In this document: positions 55,981 through 64,000 of the stretch, in pieces | How positions within the stretch are numbered: the stretch's first letter is position 1 | Layout: each line of letters starts with the position of its first letter | NCBI GenBank assembly: GCA_023853785.1 | Contig: JAJIRX010000649.1 | Location: 308,509 to 372,508, forward strand | Reading direction: 5' to 3' | Source of the DNA: Psilocybe azurescens | Lineage: Eukaryota; Basidiomycota; Agaricomycetes; Agaricales; Agrocybaceae | Length of the DNA stretch: 64,000 nucleotides | Made by a program: the position numbers and the translations under genes | The notes under the pieces: generated by a model | Seen by the model: the letters and a program-made list of their open reading frames with translations, nothing else | What the model was told of the DNA's origin: nothing | The model's database searches: none

Positions 55981-57440
55981 CTATCTTCGGCCAAGATGTA
56001 AGTACGGAAAGTTCGATATAAGAAGACATAACATACATTCTTCATCTCGTATTCTAAGAAATATATGTGTTCACGTTCAGACTTTACTGTATCTACACTG
56101 ACTTTCGTGTTATAATTGCACCGGGTCAGGGTCAGCGTAGGATACAATGGTACAAAACTACACTTTTAAAAACTCTCATTCCGCTCTCTGTAGCGTTTAC
56201 CACTCGATTCATCACATTATTCAATTTTTCATCGACATATAAAGTATCTACTGCTTTCTAAACTTACCTGTTGACGTGTTTATAGCGTCGAACCTAGGAG
56301 GACAGTATGGTCAGTGTGAAGAAGGAAAGCGTGAGAATAAGTTGAACAGGTCCGTATCTACCCCAAAAAATTCCAAGCCGCTCAAGCCGAACAGTCGCTG
56401 ATGATTTTTATCCCGGCAACGCCGGCATGAAAATTTCAGCATGCTATCATGGCGCTATTGACGCTTTCACACGCTTTTTCTCTTTCTCTCCCTTGCCACC
56501 ACATTGACAAGCGAGGTGCTGCAGTAAGCCAGATATTGAGTAGAATTGATTATGATAAGTGTGCTACAGTAAATCGTTATACGTGTCCAGTAGTTTACAA
56601 CAAATTAAGGGGTGGAACGAAAGTAAAGAATCAAGGATGATCAAGGCTTGAAGAAAACCAGGTTTCTTGGAATGCGGAACCGTCGACTTTGCACCACGGT
56701 TTCCAGAAATCTAGGTACTGATCAGTATTCATCTATGCCATTGAAAACAATAACTCACCTTTTACAGCGTAATCAACTAACTTTACATCTCCTGGAGCTA
56801 GGTTGATCAACTCGTGTCAATGGCCTTTCCGGAAGGCTACTACGTCTCCTTTCCACTGCCCGTTTGCCCAATCCCTCAGCCGATTTGTTGGAGGGTAGAC
56901 GCTTGTGATTCTTGATGAACAAATGGAATCGGCTTATTTTGCCTTTTCTGTTTACAATCACCACCACCCCGTCGTGTATGTAGGGTTGGAGTAGTTTTCC
57001 ACCCATCAACAGCTCCAACCTTGGACTTCAACCGCTTCTATTGGCTAATGTGTGGACCCGTTTAGTGACTGCTCGATTGGATGTACTCCCGTAATATTGG
57101 GGCGTGTATGAGTAATTGGACATCCTTAGCGAAGGTAAGTAACGGCGGATTGTTATAGACTGCCTGGTCTCACTTTCGTAGTAGGTTTGAAAGTCTGCAA
57201 TGCCGATACCATTCTTGACGACGGAGAGGATGGGAGGTAGATGCGCAAAGTTACTCAGAAAGATGCGGGTGTTTAGTGTGCTGTTTCTGGGATCCGTAAT
57301 ATCTCTTTAAGTGAGTCTCCTTTCTTTGTTTCGTGCCTCCGGTATTCACAAAGCTTTTTGTCGCGCACAAAGACCCTATCTAAACCAAATGTCCATAAAT
57401 TACTGAAAATCCTCAAAACGAAGCGCCAGCACGATCAATA
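55981..57440. other. Intergenic, no clear gene
   Basis: A minus-strand frame at 56773-57018 (VVVIVNRKGKISRFHLF) is basic and uninterrupted but has no recognised domain. Otherwise only short frames. Confidence 0.35.
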
Positions 57441-58405
57441 GTCTGCATTCAGAGATCCAGACGGCAAATACCACGATTGAAGGTCTCAACCAAACTCTTA
57501 AATCCCATCGGAACACATCACCGAAGCGCACCGAACCAGCTTGCGCAACTCAACGACCAGATTACTGCAGCTGGCAACGAGATTCAAGCACTTCGTCAGT
57601 CTTTTGGTAATGAAAAGCGCTGCATTAGTAGCCGAAGGCAAGCAACGGATCATCAGCCTACAAAATGAAATGAACGGCTTGCGGAACCGGGCAGCAAACG
57701 ACAGTGCTGAGCAAGAGAAGTTGAGACAGAAGATTAGCAGATTGAACGATCTCAATAACGATATGTCAATGAGGGAAAAAAGACTACAAGCTCAGCAAGA
57801 GCAAGCTTTGGTTTGTCTCTTCATCGATATATACTCCTTCTTACCTCTAATACACTTGTTCTGTAGAGCGCTGCCAAAAAGGGAATACGAGTCGCAATTC
57901 AGCGAATTGAAAACCAGCTATGATACATCTTTGGTACGTTGTCAATGCCATTTTAAATACAGCGAATGCAGCTCATGATCCTTCATCAGGCTAATGTGCA
58001 TGCCCAGCTCGCACAACTGAAAGCTCGATTAGACAGCGGTCGAGGTCGTCAGAATGACTTGGAGTCGAGTGAATCTCAACAAGTACAGATCGCGACTTCA
58101 TTGGCGGACCGCTCTCGAGCAAGAACAAGAAAAAATAAGGTAGGTCTATGCGCTGTTTGATCGGTGCTTCAGATTTGGCTGATGATGTACTTAAAGATTT
58201 TGGAAGAACGCATTGCGAACATTATGAGACAGGAAGCGGCCAAACCGAGCGATACTAACGCAATTTCAACTTTGGGAAAACAACGCGAGGCCGCCAGACT
58301 ACGACTTGTATGTTTGAAAAGTATAACATGAACTTCCAAAGACTAATCTTGCTGTTTGTCAGATGGGGCTGAATAAACGCGAACGGCAACTCGTTGCATT
58401 CTAGC
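57441..58405 (+). CDS. Coiled-coil protein gene, several exons, possibly damaged
   Basis: Successive plus-strand exons all give heptad-like helices: SLHSEIQTANTTIEGLNQTL near 57450, LAQLNDQITAAGNEIQALRQ near 57550, LQNEMNGLRNRAANDSAEQ to LQAQQEQAL near 57650-57810, then after a 56-nt intron YESQFSELKTSYDTSL, then HAQLAQLKARLDSG near 58000, and ILEERIANIMRQEAA near 58200. Donor and acceptor sites lie between them (gtttgt..tgtag, gtacgt..catcag). Two frame changes near 57530 and 57605 are not explained by introns, so it may be a pseudogene. It is likely a structural or scaffold protein; the family is not known. It may join the next gene. Confidence 0.45.
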
Positions 58406-58439
58406 GTGAGTTGTTGATACTTTAGAGATGTGATCGATG

Positions 58440-60334
58440 CTCAATGGACTCTAGATACGGCAATGTCGGAATCCGAGTTTGCCACCCTCAAACCAACCAC
58501 CACCAACACGACCCTCTATAGATGAGGATGAGGATAACAAAGACTTCACTTCGACACAACGTTCAACACCAGGTCCAGAAATTAGAGGGCATAGGATCGA
58601 CCCCGTTTTTCCACCAAACAATTCTGCCTCAAAACCAAACACTGCGCCACTGCTATCCGATGATGATGAAGACATGTATCTTGAAGACATTTCCCGGAGG
58701 ATCAGGCCTCCATTCGGACGGCCTTGCGATCTCCAACTCCAGTCTCAGGAAATGAGCGGTATCGAGTTCCGGGTACCTTCCCACAATGCTATTCTTCAAC
58801 TCCATCAACCTCCACAATCAGATATATGGCCACAAGGAGTGCTCGACCTCAGGATTCCCATACTTTAAATTCTTCCATGCCATCAACCTCGGAAGTCAAC
58901 CCACCAGGTTTGTTTCGCTCAAATCAACCTGCAGCTTACAAGGCTCGACATGCCGCTCAATCTGCCTCTACAAAAGAGGCAACAACTTCCTCAGTCGCTC
59001 CTCAGCCATCTACTGCTCCGATTCCCAATCCAAGTTCCAGCTCCTCAGTTTCTTCACATCGCAGTGGGGATCAATTACCATCCAACCCATCAAATGCTTT
59101 ACCCAGTCGCGATCCTCCTGCACCACCTTCGCTGGATATAACAGAGAGGCTTCTCAATTGCATGGAAACTGTGGCAGCTAGTGTCAATGGCTTGCAAGCC
59201 GATTTCGCAAATGATCGAACACCATTGAAAAGGAAAATGAAGCCTCTCCCATCGCCTTTCAAAGAAAGAGCTTCAGGGCGTCCCTCGCCCCCCTTGATCG
59301 TACGGATCTGACGGTATGGTCTTTTTGCTCTCTAATCCGTAAACATATTCTGATCTGGGTCATGATTGGTAGGACTCGGTTCGAGCCTTTTACGCGAATG
59401 TTTAAGTCTTCCACCAGACCATCAAGACAGAAAAATTTTCTTTGATATTGCCGAATCCCATCTCGCTGATCATTTAGAAGTGGAGCAATTTGAAAATAGT
59501 GAATGCGAGCCCCCAGAAATGAAACCTTTCCAACTTTATTTCGAGAGGCCAAAGACTCTTTGGAATCTACACATGGCCGAACTCTTTGCCGCCGCACTGA
59601 TTAGACGTAAATCAGATTTACAAGGACGAGAGGAAGAAATTGCCGAGTGCTTTATTGCTCGTATCATTACCCTAAAGGACCATATGGCTCATTCCATGAA
59701 GAGGCCGGACGAGACTGCGGAAGAGTGCGACGCGCGTTTAGCTAACAATTTGAAGCGCAAACAGGCGTTGAAACGGGGTCATGCTCGTCAGACAAAGGTA
59801 ATTATACAACCACTCGCGCCTTCGTTTTCTAATCGTCCTTCTTTCCCAGCTTTTCCAAACGCGTTTAAACAGTTGCCTATTAGCCGGCAAGAACTGACAC
59901 GCAGAGGCGATTGACACACTTGGTGAAGACGGGATGAGCTCTGATGAGTCCGACGGTCCAGGCATCAAAAGAGTCAAGTTGTTGTCTTGGCGTAATCCAC
60001 GCCTCTTAAACACGGTAACCACTGCAGACGGCTGTTTACCAAAGCAGAATCTCTATGGCGGAAGGCGACCGGGAGCCCAACCCGATATGCGCCTTCGACC
60101 AACGCAGTGTCAACCTGTCAGTACCAGGTCCGGCGGCCGAAGAACTGGCCTTCCAATTATTATCATCCAATTTGGTTCGAATTGAAAACAGACCTTGAAC
60201 TAAAGTTGCTGGAACCGCGGGCCCGAAGCCTTTTCCTGGGGAGCATGACGAAATCGATCCAAACATTCATCACTGATACACGACCTTCTGACTCTATCGA
60301 CTTGTTACACATCATTCTTCGTATATCGCAGTGA
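58440..60334 (+). CDS. Uncharacterised Agaricomycete family protein with GMSSDESD motif
   Basis: A proline/serine-rich N-terminal part (58479-59311, with acidic DEDEDNKDF and DDDEDMYLED runs) is followed by a helical domain at 59366-59914 (LWNLHMAELFAAALI, RIITLKDHMAHS, DETAEECDARLANNLKRK) and then GMSSDESDGPGIKRVK at about 59934. A C-terminal piece near 60140-60330 reads LPINYYHPIWFEL in another frame. I recall similar proteins as a multi-copy uncharacterised family in mushroom genomes, often in repeat-rich regions, which is recollection and not a search. Frame changes near 58750, 59800-59900 and 60100 may be introns or damage. The function is unknown. Confidence 0.5.
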
Positions 60335-60719
60335 CTCGTAAAGTACAGCATATTTTTAATAAATCTCTTATGATATCGTATTAACAAATTTCTCTGCGCT
60401 TTGCAAAATCTTGTCTTTTTTAATATTTTCCGTCATCATTGACATTTCCGGTGGCAAAACAGCCCATGCTCCGTCATTTCAGAGCGTGATCGGTCTTGCG
60501 AAACACGTGAGTAAATCGCGTGCGACGCGACTCCTGCACACCCATGAATTTGCTGCGGGACCGTCCTGCCCAGAAAGTATGGTAAATCGAAGAGTTCGAA
60601 GGCTCCAGTGGTCGCAAAACATTACCGGTCCATCGAGTTCGATTCATGAGCCGTGGTCATAGTCGCAACAAAAAGAGAATTCGATATGTGATGGCAAATA
60701 AACACTCCTACAACCTACA
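60335..60719. other. Intergenic, nothing recognised
   Basis: A short plus-strand frame without a domain; no repeat was noticed. Confidence 0.35.
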
Positions 60720-61060
60720 TGAGACAATTAAGCGCTGGGGGGCCTCAATCTGTCCCCTGGCTACCTGTCGTCAGTTGAGTCCGGCGAGGGTGACAGAGGC
60801 AGGGACATCAGTGGCCTTTTCAACCTCAGTCTTGCTGGGGCTGAGAGTGATCTCGACGTAGTAGGGCTCGCCCTGGTAAGGGTTAATGCGACCGCGGCAC
60901 GGTATGTGCGGCGGCGGGTTTCTCATCGAGGGGTTGAGGAAAGACTTCTTGGGCCAGCGACCTGAACAGGCGAAGGAGGATTTAAGTACAAGTCGATACG
61001 GAAAGACCCTGGCTTGCCCGTCCAACACCAGCAAACCTGCGGAAATGTATCACGTGGTTG
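60720..61060 (-). pseudogene. Ribosomal protein uL22 (RPL17) pseudogene fragment
   Basis: On the minus strand, GRWPKKS, then ETRRRTYRA, then after a 1-nt deletion GRINPYQGEPYYVEITL and TEVEKATDVPAS, then a TGA stop and RQVARGQIEAPQ. These blocks follow the order of the C-terminal half of eukaryotic uL22, including the RRRTYRAHGRINPY signature, whose histidine is lost at the deletion. The 5' half of the gene is absent or unrecognisable. GC-rich, codon-biased coding sequence in a decayed frame suggests a fairly young truncated copy of a highly expressed gene. The functional gene must be elsewhere. Confidence 0.85.
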
Positions 61061-61565
61061 TGATCTTTAGGTTCCCAAGGTAGGCGCAAGCCTTGGTCAA
61101 CTTAATATCTACAAATTTTTTCAATTATGCATATTCAACCGAATATCATGTCTTCCATGCCAGAAAAGGCAGCAGCGACTTCACGCATGTCCTTCATTCA
61201 GAGAAGACATTGTCAATCTGTCATTGTTTCTGGAGGTCTCCTTCCAAAAATGATTTCTACTACGACATCGCCGAATGCAAGTAAAACTAAACAATTATGT
61301 AAACCAAGGTAGAGATATTTGACTAAGAATGTTCATGCCCCTCCTCCTTGATAAATCCACTTTCTTTCATCTTCGCAATTATAAACGCAAAAAACTAAGA
61401 AACAAAGTGAAGACGTCAGAAATGGACCTATAAGAAAATTAAAGAAGATCTCACGGCGAAAGCATATAGTGACCAGGTGGGGTATGTCACGAGGGCAACA
61501 AAGAAAACAGAGGGCTATGGGTCCTCACGTAGCTGGAGAGTGTGGTTCCAGAACGACTCTCATCG

Positions 61566-63060
61566 TTATTGCCGGTTGTCAAAGCCATGGCCCGTTTTCT
61601 CCCATAGGTAGATAGACCCATTGGAGGATGCTGCAATGAGCACTTTTCGACTTTCCGCCCGAGTGACTGTAACAGCTTGGGTCATATGTGTTTCTGACGT
61701 CCAAGACATAAGTTCGAAAAATGTTCAGGGCGACGGAATAAACCAACCTTTATTGCTAGAAGTAAGCGTTTGAAGAACATAATTGTTGGCTACATCAAAG
61801 ATGTAGACTTTATTGGTGTGACTTCCACAAATTGATAGTTTCGATCCTTCAATGAATTCGCATTGTTTGATGAAGTAGCGGAGCGTGGTCGCGGAGTCTC
61901 CTACGGCAAGAGACTGAACGGGTGACATATCGGGAGGATGGTAGACATCAAAATTGCCATTGTTCAGGTTGTTGACGATCACGGCTGTTTGATCACTCGA
62001 CAAGGCAACGGATCCGCTATGTAATTTATCAGCCATATGTAATGAGAGTGCGATGCAAAATACATACATCCCGCTAGCTAGTTCTTTGCTCCATAATACG
62101 TCGCCATTGGCGGCATCTCGACAACGACTAAGGCATTCATTAGCATTGTTAAATGATTGAGGGTACATAACATACGCGACGCCGTCTTCTAATCCAAAAG
62201 ACAAGAGATTCTGGCTCCTGGCGCCGTAGAAGATTACAGATGTGGGAATACCTGGTCGATTGCTAGGAGCTTCCCAGATGAGTCTCACCAAACCTGCTGA
62301 GGGCTCTTGGATAAGTCTTGGGAACAAGTGATACAAAGGATATATCTCACCGGCAGCTTCGATGTGGTACATCTTCACAGCACCTGAATGGCTGGAAGCC
62401 ACCAGTCTGCCATTGATCTTGTCAAACGCCACGTTCTCCACTGTATCGTTTGGGGTGAAAAGTTGTGTCATGGTCCCCGTTCTGCAAATGGCTTTGAAAA
62501 TGGTAAGAACAGAAAAACATTGCGTTGACTACTTGACCGACCTTGACAGACCGAGAGTCCATGATAAAGATACTTAGACTGCCTACAACAGATCCTACGC
62601 ACAGCACCGTTATGGCTTCCCTCGCAGGCGACTCAGCGTATGCCCGGGCAAGGCAGGTAACTTGGCCCCAGCCTTTATTTTCCAAGACCTGTTCTGTTCG
62701 GAATGTTTCTGTGTTCCAAACAAATACCTTGTCGCTGTCACCTAAATTCTCATTTTAGCTAGATTATACCAAGTCGAAACATGGCTGAACATACCGGCAG
62801 CGAGCAAGAATTTTGCATTATTGGAAAAGAGTAAATGGTCGACATGTTCGACCCCGGGTTCTTAGAGCTCCTTGGCGAGGACAAATGAAGCATTCTAAGT
62901 CAAAGGTTAGTGCAAATGTCATCTCCTCGAAGGCGTGTACTCGCCAGATTCATATCTTAGAAGTTAAACAGGGAAATTGGCCTTGAAGTCAAGGTTGATG
63001 AGTTTGATGCGAAAAGTGGGATGAGGGTGCTCTTAATCCAACATCGTTTATCTATAGTGA
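61566..63060 (-). pseudogene. WD40-repeat protein gene, 3' part intact, 5' part decayed
   Basis: The minus strand from about 62870: HVDHLLFSNNAKFLLAAG, intron, GDSDKVFVWNTETFRTEQVL, then VLCVGSVVGSLSIF, intron, MTQLFTPNDTVENVAF and GRLVASSHSGAVKMYHIE. Then comes VALSSDQTAVIVNNLNNG, SKLSICGSHTNKVYIFDV, an intron starting near 61757, and a last exon KVLIAASSNGSIYLWEK ending in TAA at 61566. These are WD-type blades with S/G-x-I-x-x-W/F ends. Further upstream, EEMTFALTFDLE and ASFVLAKEL-stop-EPGVEHV are in different frames, with one 1-nt shift and one TAA (62860s), so the N-terminal blades are broken unless an unusual intron removes them. It is probably a scaffold protein by family; the partner is unknown. 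Confidence 0.65.
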
Positions 63061-63069
63061 GCCAAGTAT

Positions 63070-63894
63070 AAGCGAGTTCACATCGTGTCATTTTTGTCAG
63101 CTCACCTTTGGCATTGGATCACCAGTGCGCCACGACCAAGCCACTTCGAATTTTGTCTCCTTTGTCAAGTCTCCTTTGACGCTTGATTGCCGGTACTTTC
63201 TCTCTTTACTATTCAAACGTGATCATCGCCTATATATGGTTTCCTTTGTCCAGTTTCCTTTGATACTGGATCATTGTGCGCCATATTTCAATAAATCTCC
63301 GTACAACTTGGCTTTTTGTCACCCTTATTTTCTTTCATAATGCAGAAGGTAATTTTCGTCAAAAGTAATATACGATGCTATCTTATTGAGTATCTACTCG
63401 TGTCTTGAATTGCGACAGTGATTTCATAGTGTACTGTTGGTGTGTTGTCGAAGAGGAAAGGAAACCGTGTGAATAAGCCTTGGGTGGCCTTTTGTGGTGG
63501 GCGGATTTTCATGCCGCTGATGCCGTCCTGCCGATCGCGGCATTGAAATCTGCTCTGTATAAGAAAGTGAGCGATCAAAATTAAGGTCCCTTTCCGACCT
63601 TCCCTTTTCTCCATGTTACAAAGGAATCTGAAAGGGCATTGTTCGAAGTTCCAGGCATGAGTGATATTTGGGCGCATGAAAGCGAGTTGAAAGCGAGGGT
63701 TTATTCCAGCTGCAGATGAAAAATGGACTTGAAAGCGAGCTATGCGAGTTCTTCCAATACCGTACCCAATATATCGCCATCCCTTTGCCTCGCTCAGTGC
63801 ATACATAAGAAAACTTAAATCTCGTTTACTACCCAATTTATCCTTACCTTTCCTTTTTTCAATCTTAACTTAACAACTGCGACATTACATATCT
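63070..63894. other. Intergenic with probable promoter of the right-edge gene
   Basis: Pairs of similar phrases recur in 63150-63290 (tcctttgtcaagtctccttt / tcctttgtccagtttccttt), suggesting a short degenerate direct repeat. A minus-strand open frame at 63378-63836 has no recognisable domain and is probably spurious. Just before 63895 is a CT-rich run (ccttacctttccttttttc), common upstream of expressed fungal genes. Confidence 0.4.
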
Positions 63895-64000
63895 ATGGAA
63901 TCCTTCATTAACGCCACTCGCGTATCACATTGCCCGTTCCTGGTGGAGCTTCCTGGTGGAACCCTCCGTTATGCCAGAAGTACCTGGATCATACGCATAT
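63895..64000 (+). CDS. Start of an unidentified gene (3' end outside window)
   Basis: The ATG at 63895 begins MESFINATRVSHCPFLVEL and stays open to the window edge (35 codons). A CT-rich promoter-like tract and a short A-rich leader lie upstream. Too little is present to name a family. Confidence 0.4.
   Translation, partial: MESFINATRVSHCPFLVELPGGTLRYARSTWIIRI

Noticed and set aside
63378..63836. A 152-codon minus-strand gene
   Set aside because: No domain, and a composition like the intergenic sequence around it. Kept only as a remark.

Overview
The window is a transposon-dense piece of a fungal genome, almost certainly a mushroom-forming basidiomycete (Agaricomycetes). The evidence is many 36-60 bp introns with GT..AG ends inside small genes, Ty3/gypsy, pogo/Tigger, KDZ and Plavaka-type (Tnp2-like) elements of the kinds common in that class, and gene families expanded there (an SPT5-like gene, WD40 and RING proteins). 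Genes must be read through introns; most long open frames are shadows or repeats.

Layout. 1-5.8 kb: two diverged tandem copies of an unrecognised multi-exon gene (the first cut by the window edge, the second an intact 8-exon, 241-aa model), with an unrelated 3-exon gene on the opposite strand between them. 6.4-11.2 kb: decayed LTR retrotransposons (LTR family A plus an integrase relic, an LTR-B fragment, LTR-C with a gag relic, a solo LTR-C with a perfect target duplication) and a large inverted pair of SINE-like units. 11.9-14.5 kb: a complete but mutated pogo/Tigger DNA transposon with terminal inverted repeats and TA duplications. 14.5-25.1 kb: AT-rich, gene-free, made of dispersed repeats: copy 1 of an element with TCCAGTGG-type termini and a long GGAC-hexamer tract (X), three related small inverted-repeat elements, a perfect 40-bp palindrome, a 21-bp minisatellite on both sides, and a 1.9-kb Tc1/mariner-like long-inverted-repeat element (Y). 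25.2-41.9 kb: two KDZ transposases and accessory-looking genes, one encoding tandem repeats with SUMO-interaction-like motifs; gypsy-A lies in the tail of one KDZ gene and a 1.9-kb solo LTR-B splits its catalytic region. 42.1-44.2 kb: X copy 2. 44.2-50.0 kb: gypsy-B with its 5' LTR, inserted in a Plavaka-type transposase gene (50.0-52.1 kb). 52.2-64 kb: more gene-like sequence: an intact 5-exon RING protein, a decayed SPT5-like gene, a coiled-coil gene and a GMSSDESD-motif gene, a ribosomal protein uL22 pseudogene, a WD40 gene with a decayed 5' part, and the start of a gene running off the right edge.

The nesting gives relative ages: KDZ-1 is older than solo LTR-B and gypsy-A, and Plavaka is older than gypsy-B. 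The solo LTR-B differs from the gypsy-B LTR mostly by loss of CpG, which suggests cytosine methylation and deamination of the older copy. No single new operon-like system stands out. The most unusual signals are the SIM-like repeat protein next to KDZ sequences, the octamer GCGATCGC enriched in gypsy-B, and the shared outer termini of the otherwise unrelated elements X and Y.
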